A stretch of DNA of 64,000 bases from Paenibacillus taiwanensis DSM 18679 (GTDB lineage: Bacteria; Bacillota; Bacilli; Paenibacillales; Paenibacillaceae): NCBI RefSeq assembly GCF_000425125.1, contig NZ_AULE01000031.1, positions 62,001 to 126,000 of the forward strand, read 5' to 3'. The translations under genes and the position numbers were made by a program. Shown here piece after piece: positions 25,829 to 34,538 of the stretch. Below the pieces are notes generated by a model, which saw only the letters and a program-made list of their open reading frames with translations, was not told the origin of the DNA and did not search any database. Numbering within the stretch: position 1 is the first letter of the stretch; each line of letters begins with the position of its first letter.

Positions 25829-26620
25829 TTACACATTCGGCTCTACCTTCTTCATTGGTTTTCCGTGCGTGTTGTTCCGATTGTAGTGATACCCCTCAAT
25901 CCATCTGTCCATGTGTGAAAGTATTTTAGTTTTCGTCCGGGCACCTTCCTCCGCGGTCAGCCTGCCACTCGTTACTTCTACTTCAACTCGCTGCTCAACC
26001 TGCGACTTTAGCATCAATTTGAGCTTCGCCTTACTTACGCCTTTAGCTGCCGCCATGTCACCCAGAGACTGTCCTGCTGCCGCTGCTTTTCTTACTTCCA
26101 TCTGACTAAGACCGATTTGTCCAAACACCGCATGCAGCGAGTCTTTAAATATTTTCCGTTTGCTTTCTCGCTTTGCCAATTCTGCTGGGCTATACTTACG
26201 ATCAATCATCCGTTCCAGCCTTGCTGTCATCGATACCTTGATTTGAGCAGCCTGCTCAGTTGTCATTGTGCCCTGCTTCACTTCCTGTTGCAGCTGCTGC
26301 TCCAACTGACCGCGCAGTGCTTGTAGAAGTTGGCTGCGCGATACGCCACTAGCAGCAGCGAATTCAACTAATGATTGGCCTTTCGATATTGCCCTCTTCC
26401 TTGCATCTTCACCAAGTCCGAGCGATTCGAAAGCCTTATCCACGTCCATCATTCTGACCTTTCTGGCACCATGCATATACTTTGTATCTGGCACCTTCTC
26501 AGAGAGTTGTGAAGCTTCAATCCAAATGCCCTCAGGCTTGTTATCGTTTGCCCAAGCTTCAACAGGCAACAGCACGCTCAAAAAAGCGACCACCACCAAA
26601 CACCGTATGTTCTTTTTCAT
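25829..26620 (-). CDS. secreted protein with two helical repeat modules
   Basis: 263 residues with a signal peptide (cleavage after AWA, about residue 24). Two ~65-80-residue modules are visible: ARKRAISKGQSLVEFAAASGVSRSQLLQALRGQLEQQLQQEVKQGTMTTEQAAQIKVSMTARLERMID and RKAAAAGQSLGDMAAAKGVSKAKLKLMLKSQVEQRVEVEVTSGRLTAEEGARTKTKILSHMDRWIE. The C-terminus is basic and Asn/His-rich. With the one-module paralogue 280 bp downstream it looks like a local duplication. Function unknown; an extracellular or wall role is inferred only from the signal peptide. Confidence 0.72.
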   Translation of the reverse strand: MKKNIRCLVVVAFLSVLLPVEAWANDNKPEGIWIEASQLSEKVPDTKYMHGARKVRMMDVDKAFESLGLGEDARKRAISKGQSLVEFAAASGVSRSQLLQALRGQLEQQLQQEVKQGTMTTEQAAQIKVSMTARLERMIDRKYSPAELAKRESKRKIFKDSLHAVFGQIGLSQMEVRKAAAAGQSLGDMAAAKGVSKAKLKLMLKSQVEQRVEVEVTSGRLTAEEGARTKTKILSHMDRWIEGYHYNRNNTHGKPMKKVEPNV

Positions 26621-26872
26621 TTTTAATCCTCCTGCTTCACTTACTCATGGCTTTTTGGATGCAATCCAAATCTGCCACGGCATAACACTAGCGTTAGCAG
26701 CTCTTCTTAATAAATTATGAGCAAAACATTAAATTTCATTAACGTGCACAAATACGGAAAAATGAACATAAAAATACCCCTTACATGGGCACTGGTAACG
26801 TTCATCCAGCTTCTTGCCCACATAAAGAGTATTATTTGTTAATTGTACATATAATAAGTGCAGTTAATGAAA

Positions 26873-27982
26873 TTACACACTTTCATAATGAAGCTGTTGT
26901 TTCGCCTCAAAGCGATCAAGCGCAAGCTGAATCAATTGATCCAATAAATCCTGATATGGCAGGCCAGTTTCTTTCCACATCAGCGGATACATGCTGTACG
27001 GTGTAAATCCAGGCAACGTATTTACTTCATTAATAAATACTTCCATATCCGAGCGGCGTACGAAGAAATCAATACGCGCCAAGCCTGATCCATCGATCGC
27101 ACGATAGGCCTTTACCGCAAGCTCACGAATACGCTCCGTCAATTCACTGTCTATCGGTGCCGGTATCGCCATGCTGGACTTGCCGTCTGTGTACTTGGCC
27201 TTATAATCGTAAAATTCGTGCGCCGAAATAATTTCACCCGGCACAGAAGGCTTAGGATCGTCGTTGCCCAGAACACTCACTTCAATCTCTCGTGCATCCA
27301 CAAACTCTTCCACGATAACTTTTCGATCGTATTGCAGAGCCAGTTCAATGGAGGCGATCAGTTCTGCGCGATTGCGCGCCTTGGATATACCAACCGAAGA
27401 ACCCAGATTTGCCGGCTTAACGAAGCAAGGATAACCTAGCTCCGCTTCGGTATGAAGCAGCACCTGTTCACGCTCACGTTTCCACTCGCTTACGATAAAG
27501 TGCACATACTTGCATTGTGGAATATCGGCATGGGCAAATGCCTGCTTCATAAAGGCTTTGTCCATCCCTACAGAGGAAGCAAGCACGCCTGCTCCTACAT
27601 ACGGCAGGTTCGCCATCTCAAACAACCCTTGAATCGTACCATCTTCTCCATTAGTACCATGCAGTAACGGGAAGATAACATCAAGCGTCTTGTTTGGCAC
27701 AGCTTCTCTGCTGCTATCCAAGCCCGCAAATAGCAATTCCATTGCTCGTACAGTTCCACCACTCGATGAAAGCAGCGTCAGTTCCGCTATGTCCTGAAAT
27801 GGTGCATGCAGCGGCTCACCGACACGCCATTCCCCCGATCGTGTAATAAAGAAAGGTACAAGCTCATATTTGTCATAATCAAATGCATTCATAACCGCAA
27901 AAGCAGTCGATAAAGATACCTCATGCTCTCCCGACTTGCCGCCGTACACGATGCCGATGCGCATTATTCTTTGTTGTCCCAT
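26873..27982 (-). CDS. ddl: D-alanine--D-alanine ligase
   Basis: 369-residue ATP-grasp enzyme joining two D-alanines for peptidoglycan precursors. The N-terminal GIVYGGKSGEHEVSL (residues 9-23), LLHGTNGEDGTIQGL, KPANLGSSVGISKA, IDFFVRR and EVNTLPGFTPYSMYP motifs are all present. GGAGGG lies five bases before ATG. No murF is adjacent. The gene stands alone with a large loop of non-coding sequence on either side. Confidence 0.95.
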   Translation of the reverse strand: MGQQRIMRIGIVYGGKSGEHEVSLSTAFAVMNAFDYDKYELVPFFITRSGEWRVGEPLHAPFQDIAELTLLSSSGGTVRAMELLFAGLDSSREAVPNKTLDVIFPLLHGTNGEDGTIQGLFEMANLPYVGAGVLASSVGMDKAFMKQAFAHADIPQCKYVHFIVSEWKREREQVLLHTEAELGYPCFVKPANLGSSVGISKARNRAELIASIELALQYDRKVIVEEFVDAREIEVSVLGNDDPKPSVPGEIISAHEFYDYKAKYTDGKSSMAIPAPIDSELTERIRELAVKAYRAIDGSGLARIDFFVRRSDMEVFINEVNTLPGFTPYSMYPLMWKETGLPYQDLLDQLIQLALDRFEAKQQLHYESV

Positions 27983-28084
27983 AAGTCCCTCCGTCAGCGC
28001 TATAGCGCCAATAGTTCTCTCTTATGACGTCATCCGTCCTGCCCGCTACCAGCCCGCTAATCGGAACGTGTCCAGCCTGTTCAG

Positions 28085-29083
28085 TCAGAAGAAGTCAGTT
28101 ATATGAAAAAAGCGATACTGAGTCGCTTCTGTCCACGCATAGGAATCTTGATAATCCCAATAACGGTGCCTGCTGTTGTTCGTATGTGCGTTAACCAGCG
28201 GCATTCCATTCTTATCAAATGCGGTCACAATCGTATTGTGCTGGTAGTGGCCGTCGCCATCCCAATCATAAGCAATAACGTCACCCAACTGCAAATCACT
28301 TGCATGCTTAACAGCGACAGCCCGAAGGCCTGTCGTACTGGAGGTTAAAAGCCGCTCCATACTGTTTGATACAGCCCAGCTGTAACTCCAGCCTTCGCTG
28401 CCATTAACCATGCCTTTATACCACCAACCTGATTCTCTCCTACCAGTATAGTTCATAGGCGCCCCACCTGCAAAGAGACATTGGGAGACATAATTGGTGC
28501 AATCGACCTCAAATGACAAAAATCTCGGGTTTGACTCATTCCACCATTGCTCCGCATATTGGACTGCCTTCTCCCTAAGATAAGGTGACGATTTTGCCGT
28601 CTTCACTGCTCCTAGCACATCCATATTCAAGTAGGGCAGTGGAGGTGATAATGCGCCCTGCTCCTGCTCTGTCCCGAGTTGAATGTTGCGCATATGCCGC
28701 TCCATCTGTGGATGGTCAATCTGTGATATAATCCAGCTTTTCCCTTCTCTAGTCAACGTAATGCGCTCGCGATCAATCCGTTCTTCAACAAAAGTTGTTC
28801 CTTGCTGATCGGCCTCTCGCTGTACATGGAACTCCATATCTACCGTTACTTCGCCTTCTCCCTCGCGTGTTCGGATCAGCTTCGCTTTGGTTTGACTTTT
28901 GAGAGGAGATGTGTCGCGTTCCCGGTACCAACGCTTTAAACGTCTGCTTCGTTCACTCATTCGCAGTGTGTAGTCCATATCTGTAATTGGGGCATGGAGT
29001 GTCTGATGCCGATCATCCACCTCATGCCGATTATGCTGATCTACATATAAATAGAGCGTATTTTTCCATGCCTGCCGCATCAT
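28085..29083 (-). CDS. Amidase_6-type amidase domain protein without signal peptide
   Basis: 332 residues. The C-terminal ~170 residues match the Amidase_6 (PF12671) pattern: YLREKAVQYAEQWWNESNPRFLSFEVDCTNYVSQCLFAGG with candidate catalytic Cys195, then LQLGDVIAYDWDGDGHYQHNTIVTAF with His, and NAHTNNSRHRYWDY. This domain is usually found in secreted wall amidases or spore proteins, but no signal peptide or membrane segment is seen; the N-terminal 140 residues are charged. A role in sporulation or a mother-cell location would fit but is speculative. GGAGG lies five bases before ATG. Confidence 0.8.
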   Translation of the reverse strand: MMRQAWKNTLYLYVDQHNRHEVDDRHQTLHAPITDMDYTLRMSERSRRLKRWYRERDTSPLKSQTKAKLIRTREGEGEVTVDMEFHVQREADQQGTTFVEERIDRERITLTREGKSWIISQIDHPQMERHMRNIQLGTEQEQGALSPPLPYLNMDVLGAVKTAKSSPYLREKAVQYAEQWWNESNPRFLSFEVDCTNYVSQCLFAGGAPMNYTGRRESGWWYKGMVNGSEGWSYSWAVSNSMERLLTSSTTGLRAVAVKHASDLQLGDVIAYDWDGDGHYQHNTIVTAFDKNGMPLVNAHTNNSRHRYWDYQDSYAWTEATQYRFFHITDFF

Positions 29084-29297
29084 TCACGCCTCCTTGATCC
29101 GCGTCTTGTGTCTCTTTAATAGAACGTTTCTTCATTAGACAGGCATGGCGCTCGATATAGAAGGAGCATGCCCACCCAAGCTTAATTAGATAGTTCATTG
29201 TATGCGGGTCATGTAGATCACATGATGAGGTCATGATGAAGTTGGCATAATGTTAAAACGGAACAAATATTTAGGCATTATTTTGCAGCAAAAAACC

Positions 29298-29326
29298 TTT
29301 ACCAAATTTCTAATAAACGCTATACT
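29298..29326 (+). promoter_or_regulatory. acnA promoter, sigma-A type
   Basis: TTTACC (29298-29303), 17-base spacer, TATACT (29321-29326). It is followed closely by the palindromic operator at 29345-29371. Confidence 0.6.
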
Positions 29327-29344
29327 GAGAGTACGAATAAAAAC

Positions 29345-29371
29345 ATGAAATCATGTTTCATCTAGTGAAAC
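29345..29371. promoter_or_regulatory. palindromic operator in the acnA leader, same motif as upstream of iclR
   Basis: GTTTCA-TCTAG-TGAAAC is a perfect dyad at 29355-29371, and a further half site ATGAAA (29345-29350) pairs with the left arm to give a second overlapping dyad. It lies just downstream of the predicted transcription start, a place where a bound repressor would block elongation or initiation. The same GTTTCA-N5-TGAAAC occurs at 46119-46135 before the IclR regulator gene. The motif resembles KdgR/IclR-family operators. Confidence 0.6.
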
Positions 29372-29456
29372 GTGTACAAAAATTTGGATGAGTTACCCTA
29401 CTTTACATCAAACCCGCTCGACCAGTCATTAACACAACCATGAAGGAGGTACTATT

Positions 29457-32183
29457 ATGGCAAGAACAGATGCATTCTCCGCTGCCCGTGATCTAAGCGT
29501 CGGAGCCAAGTCTTACCGTTACTACAGCTTGGAGGCCCTTGAAACACAAGGATTTAATGGCGTGTCCCGCCTGCCGTTTTCGATTAAGGTGCTCCTCGAA
29601 GCTGCCATCCGTCAATTTGATGGCCACGCGATTACTTCAGAACATGTCGCTCAAATTGCTAATTGGGCTGAAGGTCGTGACGAGAACAAGGAAATCCCGT
29701 TTATTCCGGCACGTATCGTTCTGCAAGACTTTACAGGCGTGCCTGTCGTTGTTGACCTCGCGGCGATGCGTGATACCGTTAAGAAAGCGGGCGGTGATCC
29801 AAAACAAATCAATCCGCTCGTGCCTGTTGATCTCGTCATTGATCACTCTGTCATGGTTGACGCGTTTGGCACAAAGGATGCACTTGAATATAACATGAAC
29901 GTAGAGTTTGAACGCAACGAAGAGCGTTATCGTTTCCTTCGTTGGGCGCAGACTGCGTTTGATAATTTCCGCGCAGTTCCACCTGCAACAGGTATCGTTC
30001 ACCAAGTCAATCTGGAGTATTTGGCTTCCGTTGCAGCAACCAAGACAGTTGACGGCGCAACTGAAGTATTCCCGGATTCACTTGTAGGAACAGACTCTCA
30101 TACAACGATGATTAATGGTCTCGGTGTAGTGGGCTGGGGTGTCGGCGGTATAGAAGCTGAAGCCGGTATGCTTGGTCAGCCGCTTTATTTCGTAACCCCT
30201 GAAGTTATCGGCTTCAAGTTGACAGGTACATTGGCTGAAGGCGCTACAGCGACTGATTTGGCGCTGACAGTAACACAAATTTTGCGTAAAAAAGGCGTTG
30301 TTGGCAAGTTTGTAGAGTTTTACGGACCAGGATTGTCCAACATCAGCTTGGCTGACCGCGCTACAGTAGCCAATATGGCCCCAGAATATGGCGCTACCGT
30401 CGGGTTCTTCCCCGTAGATAGCGAAACGTTAAACTATATGCGCAGCACAGGCCGCACGGAAGATCAGATTGAGCTGGTTGAAGCCTATTATCGTGCGCAA
30501 GGTATGTTCCGTACCGATGAAACAGCAGATCCTATATTTACGGATGCGATTGAGCTGGATCTTGGTTCTATCGTACCAAGCTTGGCAGGACCAAAGCGTC
30601 CTCAAGACCGTGTTGAGATGGCTAACATGAAGCAAGCCTTCAACGACATCATTCGTACACCTATCGATAAGGGCGGCTATGGCTTATCAGATGAGAAGAT
30701 TGCAGAAGAAGTAACGGTTTCTCACCCGAACGGTCAAGTAAGCAAGTTCGGTACTGGTGCTGTTGTCATTGCAGCGATTACGAGCTGTACGAACACATCC
30801 AACCCGAGCGTCATGATTGGTGCGGGCCTAGTAGCCAAAAAAGCGGTTGAGCGTGGCTTGAAGAAACCAGCATACGTGAAGAGCAGCCTGACGCCAGGAT
30901 CACTAGTTGTAACCGAATATTTGAAGAAAGCCGGGCTCATTGATCCGCTTGAAGCACTTGGCTTCCACGTCGCAGGTTATGGCTGCGCAACTTGTATCGG
31001 CAACTCTGGCCCACTGCCAGATGAAGTCGGCAAGGCAATCACAGACAATGACATGACCGTAGCGGCAGTATTGTCTGGTAACCGTAACTTTGAGGGCCGT
31101 GTTCACGCGCAAGTGAAAGCTAACTATCTCGCTTCTCCGCCGCTTGTTGTTGCTTATGCGCTGGCTGGTACGGTGAACATTGACTTGGCTAACGACCCGA
31201 TCGGTTATGATCAGAACGATCAGCCTGTATACTTGAAGGACATCTGGCCATCTAACGATGAAATCAAGCAGGCAGTAGCCCAAGCGATTACACCACAGAT
31301 GTTCCGTGATAAATATGAGCACGTATTTACACAAAATGAACGTTGGAACTCTATCCCTGTGCCGCAAGGTGAACTGTACGAGTGGGACGAGAACTCTACC
31401 TATATTCAGAACCCGCCGTTCTTCTCGAACTTAGGAGATGGCCTGACTGATATTGCAGATATTAAAAATGCCAATGTCCTTGCTTTAATGGGCGATTCCG
31501 TTACGACAGACCACATCTCTCCAGCAGGTAACATTAAGGCGGACAGCCCTGGCGGCGAATACTTGATCAAGCATGGTGTGAAACGCGAAGACTTTAACTC
31601 GTACGGTTCCCGCCGCGGGAATCACGAGGTGATGATGCGTGGTACATTCGCAAACATCCGTATCCGCAACCAAGTTGCGCCTGGTACAGAGGGCGGTGTC
31701 ACCACTTACCTGCCTGATAATGCCGTTATGTCGATCTATGATGCTTCCATGAAGTATCAAGCGGCAAACAATAACCTAGTCGTTATTGCTGGTAAGGAGT
31801 ATGGAACAGGCAGCTCCCGCGACTGGGCTGCTAAAGGTACGTTCCTGCTTGGCATCAAAGCTGTCATCGCAGAAAGCTTTGAGCGGATTCACCGTTCCAA
31901 CTTGGTTGGCATGGGTGTACTTCCGTTACAATTCCAAGAAGGCCAAAGCTGGCAGGCGCTAGGCATTACTGGACGCGAGAAATTTGATATCGTAGGCTTG
32001 TCCAATGACGTACAGCCAGGTCAAGAAGTGCGAGTGACGGCTACACGCGAGGACGGGACCACATTTGAATTTAACGCTATCGTCCGACTTGATAGCATGG
32101 TGGATGTAGACTACTATCACAACGGTGGTATCTTGCAAACCGTACTTCGTCAAATGATTGCCAGTGAGCGTACTCACGCTTAA
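29457..32183 (+). CDS. acnA: aconitate hydratase
   Basis: 908-residue AcnA-type aconitase (the B. subtilis CitB type), interconverting citrate and isocitrate in the TCA cycle; these proteins can also act as RNA-binding iron sensors when they lose the cluster. [4Fe-4S] cysteines lie in [10 protein letters not shown] and [28 protein letters not shown] and [20 protein letters not shown] mark the swivel domain. AAGGAGG lies seven bases before ATG. It is monocistronic with a terminator directly downstream. Upstream are a good sigma-A promoter and a palindromic operator shared with the iclR gene. Confidence 0.97.
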   Translation: MARTDAFSAARDLSVGAKSYRYYSLEALETQGFNGVSRLPFSIKVLLEAAIRQFDGHAITSEHVAQIANWAEGRDENKEIPFIPARIVLQDFTGVPVVVDLAAMRDTVKKAGGDPKQINPLVPVDLVIDHSVMVDAFGTKDALEYNMNVEFERNEERYRFLRWAQTAFDNFRAVPPATGIVHQVNLEYLASVAATKTVDGATEVFPDSLVGTDSHTTMINGLGVVGWGVGGIEAEAGMLGQPLYFVTPEVIGFKLTGTLAEGATATDLALTVTQILRKKGVVGKFVEFYGPGLSNISLADRATVANMAPEYGATVGFFPVDSETLNYMRSTGRTEDQIELVEAYYRAQGMFRTDETADPIFTDAIELDLGSIVPSLAGPKRPQDRVEMANMKQAFNDIIRTPIDKGGYGLSDEKIAEEVTVSHPNGQVSKFGTGAVVIAAITSCTNTSNPSVMIGAGLVAKKAVERGLKKPAYVKSSLTPGSLVVTEYLKKAGLIDPLEALGFHVAGYGCATCIGNSGPLPDEVGKAITDNDMTVAAVLSGNRNFEGRVHAQVKANYLASPPLVVAYALAGTVNIDLANDPIGYDQNDQPVYLKDIWPSNDEIKQAVAQAITPQMFRDKYEHVFTQNERWNSIPVPQGELYEWDENSTYIQNPPFFSNLGDGLTDIADIKNANVLALMGDSVTTDHISPAGNIKADSPGGEYLIKHGVKREDFNSYGSRRGNHEVMMRGTFANIRIRNQVAPGTEGGVTTYLPDNAVMSIYDASMKYQAANNNLVVIAGKEYGTGSSRDWAAKGTFLLGIKAVIAESFERIHRSNLVGMGVLPLQFQEGQSWQALGITGREKFDIVGLSNDVQPGQEVRVTATREDGTTFEFNAIVRLDSMVDVDYYHNGGILQTVLRQMIASERTHA

Positions 32184-32203
32184 TAGCTTATCTCCATTAG
32201 AAC

Positions 32204-32238
32204 AGCACCTGCGGAACTAACCGCAGGTGCTTTGTTGT
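32204..32238 (+). terminator. terminator of acnA
   Basis: Perfect 11-bp stem AGCACCTGCGG/CCGCAGGTGCT (32204-32214, 32221-32231) with a 6-base loop and TTGTTGT after it. Confidence 0.92.
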
Positions 32239-32351
32239 GTGTGCTGACAGCAGCACCGACTATCTCCCACCACCTCTAAATACTCCTATTCCTACTAAAT
32301 AACTAGACATAAGCATAATTATTCATTTTTTTATTATATTTTTTCCGTTTT

Positions 32352-32382
32352 TTGACACAGAACGACGCACTTTTGTTACAAT
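32352..32382 (+). promoter_or_regulatory. possible promoter of the GNAT / tail-collar / SLH cluster
   Basis: TTGACA (32352-32357) and TACAAT (32377-32382) are separated by 19 bases, longer than the best spacing. They lie about 45 bp before the first gene in a very AT-rich stretch and would be the only promoter seen for the cluster. Confidence 0.4.
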
Positions 32383-32425
32383 TAGCTTTGTACTATTCAT
32401 ATTATGAATCTAACGATGAAATGAG

Positions 32426-32932
32426 GTGCTTGTAATCGGCGCTGTCACAAGGCTTGTCGAGCCAGATCACCCGCTCTTGTTCGAATTGGCTGCTACCGTC
32501 AAGAGAGATGAGCTTGCAGCATGGAACTGGCCTGCACTGGAGCTTGAAGCGTTTATCCAACAGCAATTAACATATCAACTGCACACCTATCAGCAGCGAT
32601 ACCCCCAATTAAAGTGCAGCATCCTTGAACTGGACAATCGACCAATCGGTCGACTTATTCTCCATCAAGATGCAGCTCGTATTCACATCTTAGATATCGC
32701 TATCGTTCCAGAACATCAAGGTCAGGGCCACGGGACCCACCTCCTGCGCACTATGATGCAAACGGCTTATAATACCGGTCGTTCTATTTATTTGCATGCA
32801 GACCTGCAAGGAAAGGCGATAATGTGGTATGACAAGCTAGGCTTTGAGTCCCAGCCTGTCGTGCAATATCCTTATGTTCCGATGGAATACATACCAACCG
32901 CCATAGATGGCGCTTATTTGAAAGGAGATTAA
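32426..32932 (+). CDS. GNAT-family N-acetyltransferase, first gene of the surface-protein cluster
   Basis: 168 residues. The acetyl-CoA-binding motif A is clear: IHILDIAIVPEHQGQGHGTHLLRTMMQTAYNTG (about 90-122), with the Q/RxxGxG/A form as QGQGHG. The start is uncertain: GTG at 32426 sits on the only Shine-Dalgarno-like GAGG. The stop is one base before the ATG of the first tail-collar gene, so it is clearly in the same operon. GNAT genes are often linked to microcystin-dependent-protein genes, and it may acetylate one of the surface proteins or be a metabolic bystander; this is inference. Confidence 0.8.
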   Translation: MLVIGAVTRLVEPDHPLLFELAATVKRDELAAWNWPALELEAFIQQQLTYQLHTYQQRYPQLKCSILELDNRPIGRLILHQDAARIHILDIAIVPEHQGQGHGTHLLRTMMQTAYNTGRSIYLHADLQGKAIMWYDKLGFESQPVVQYPYVPMEYIPTAIDGAYLKGD

Positions 32933-32933
32933 T

Positions 32934-33434
32934 ATGGCTGAACCTTATGTTGGTGAAATTCGTATGTTCTCAGGCAGTTACGCCCCTCAAGGCTGGGCGC
33001 TGTGTAATGGGCAACTGTTATCCATTTCGGAAAATGAAATTTTATTTATACTGCTTGGCACTACTTATGGTGGCGATGGGCAGACCACATTTGCGCTGCC
33101 TGACCTTCGTGGTCGTGTACCGATTCATAACACGCCCACGTATCCGCTTGGCAGCAGAGGCGGAACCGAGACGGTGACACTTACGGCGACGCAACTTCCA
33201 AGTCATAGCCATAGCATCGTCTCAACAAATGAGCAGGCGACGCAGCAGAGCCCTGCGAACGCCACATGGGCGGCTCCTGGCAGCGCCATTTACGGGGACC
33301 AAGCACCTGTGGGCACGATGAGTCCTGCAAGCATACTGCCAGCAGGCGGCAATCAGCCTCATAACAACATCATGCCTTATCTCACAGTCAATTTTATCAT
33401 TTCACTATTCGGTATCTTTCCTAGTCAAAGCTAA
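32934..33434 (+). CDS. phage-tail-collar / microcystin-dependent protein family, copy 1
   Basis: 166 residues. The N-terminal collar fold is typical: PYVGEIRMFSGSYAPQGWALCNGQLLSI (4-31), LLGTTYGGDGQTTFALPDLRGRVPIH (41-66), and a LPSHSHS motif near 91. The C-terminus ends NQPHNNIMPYLTVNFIISLFGIFPSQS, the family signature. No signal peptide. GAAAGGAG precedes ATG by seven bases. These MdpA/MdpB-like proteins are widespread outside phages and their role is unknown. It starts one base after the GNAT gene and is followed at 28 bp by copy 2. Confidence 0.88.
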   Translation: MAEPYVGEIRMFSGSYAPQGWALCNGQLLSISENEILFILLGTTYGGDGQTTFALPDLRGRVPIHNTPTYPLGSRGGTETVTLTATQLPSHSHSIVSTNEQATQQSPANATWAAPGSAIYGDQAPVGTMSPASILPAGGNQPHNNIMPYLTVNFIISLFGIFPSQS

Positions 33435-33462
33435 ACTACAATTCATAGAAGGAGGAATTCTT

Positions 33463-33966
33463 GTGTCAGAACCCTTTTTGGCCGAAATCCGTCTTTTCCC
33501 ATATGGCTTTGCCCCTAAAGGCTGGTTGCCTTGTGAAGGACAAATACTTAGCATTAATAACAATCAGGCCTTATTTTCACTAGTCGGTACAACTTATGGC
33601 GGCGATGGTAGAACGACCTTTGCACTACCCAACTTGAAAGGAAGAGTCCCTATTCATACAAGTTCATCACATACGCTAGGGCAATCTCAAGGGGAAGCGA
33701 CGCATACTCTAACGATTAATGAAATGCCTGCGCATGTACATATAGCTCGCGCGAGTTCACAACCGCCTTCACTCCCATCCGCGCAGGACAACGTATGGGC
33801 AGCAGGAGTTGCTGACAGCTACGTACCTGTGGCGGCTGCTCCGAGCAACATGTCTGCTTCTGCCCTTGCTCCAGTAGGAGGCAGCCAACCGCATAACAAT
33901 ATGCAGCCTTACCTTAGCTTACAATTCTGCATTGCAATTGTTGGTATTTATCCTAGCCGCAGCTAA
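33463..33966 (+). CDS. phage-tail-collar / microcystin-dependent protein family, copy 2
   Basis: 167 residues starting at GTG with GGAGG seven bases before it. It has the same plan as copy 1 (FLAEIRLFPYGFAPKGWLPCEGQILSI, TTYGGDGRTTFALPNLKGRVPIH, MPAHVH, SQPHNNMQPYLSLQFCIAIVGIYPSRS) but is well diverged, particularly in the central variable region (about 95-140). The Cys of WLPCEG aligns with WALCNG in the other copies. The three copies therefore look like old duplicates kept for different jobs, for example hetero-oligomer subunits. Confidence 0.88.
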   Translation: MSEPFLAEIRLFPYGFAPKGWLPCEGQILSINNNQALFSLVGTTYGGDGRTTFALPNLKGRVPIHTSSSHTLGQSQGEATHTLTINEMPAHVHIARASSQPPSLPSAQDNVWAAGVADSYVPVAAAPSNMSASALAPVGGSQPHNNMQPYLSLQFCIAIVGIYPSRS

Positions 33967-33984
33967 TCGGAGGAGGACACATTT

Positions 33985-34503
33985 ATGGATCCATTTGTAG
34001 GTGAAATTAGAATATTCGCAGGTAACTTTGCGCCTGTAGGTTGGGCTTTATGCAACGGACAGCTTCTAAACATCAGATCATATTCAGCGCTGTATGCCAT
34101 ACTAGGAACAACGTATGGTGGGGATGGCAAGAACACCTTTGCACTGCCTAATATGCAGGGCAAAGCGCCCATTCATCAAGGAGCAGGACCTGCTCTAAGT
34201 GAATACCCGCTCGGCAGCACCGGCGGCAGCGAAACTGTGACCCTATTGGAAACGGAAATACCGTCGCACACACATACACCGCAATTTACCAAAGGAGCAA
34301 ATCAAGAGCTGCCCTCTCCCAACCTATGGGCGGAGTCTTCCAAAAAGCCACGGCCCAATCTGTACCAAAGCACAGCAGATGTATCGATGTCTCCGTACGC
34401 TGTACAGCCAGCCGGTGGAAGCCAGTCGCATAACAACATGCAGCCTTATTTGGTAATGAATTATATTATTGCTTTGGAAGGGGTTTTCCCGCCAAGAAGT
34501 TAG
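33985..34503 (+). CDS. phage-tail-collar / microcystin-dependent protein family, copy 3
   Basis: 172 residues. Collar signatures again: DPFVGEIRIFAGNFAPVGWALCNGQLLNI, TTYGGDGKNTFALPNMQGKAPIH, IPSHTHT and SQSHNNMQPYLVMNYIIALEGVFPPRS. GGAGGAGG lies upstream of ATG. The stop is 35 bp before the start of the giant SLH protein, so all five genes form one transcript. No signal peptide is visible, so if these proteins act outside the cell they need a non-Sec route or release by lysis. Confidence 0.88.
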   Translation: MDPFVGEIRIFAGNFAPVGWALCNGQLLNIRSYSALYAILGTTYGGDGKNTFALPNMQGKAPIHQGAGPALSEYPLGSTGGSETVTLLETEIPSHTHTPQFTKGANQELPSPNLWAESSKKPRPNLYQSTADVSMSPYAVQPAGGSQSHNNMQPYLVMNYIIALEGVFPPRS

Positions 34504-34538
34504 TTGTGCAGTCTGAGCACAGAAAGGAGCTTTATCGC

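Noticed and set aside
32934-34503. Tail-collar proteins as part of a prophage
   Set aside because: No capsid, portal, terminase, integrase, lysin or tail-tube gene is near, and the genes are in one operon with a GNAT and an SLH protein.
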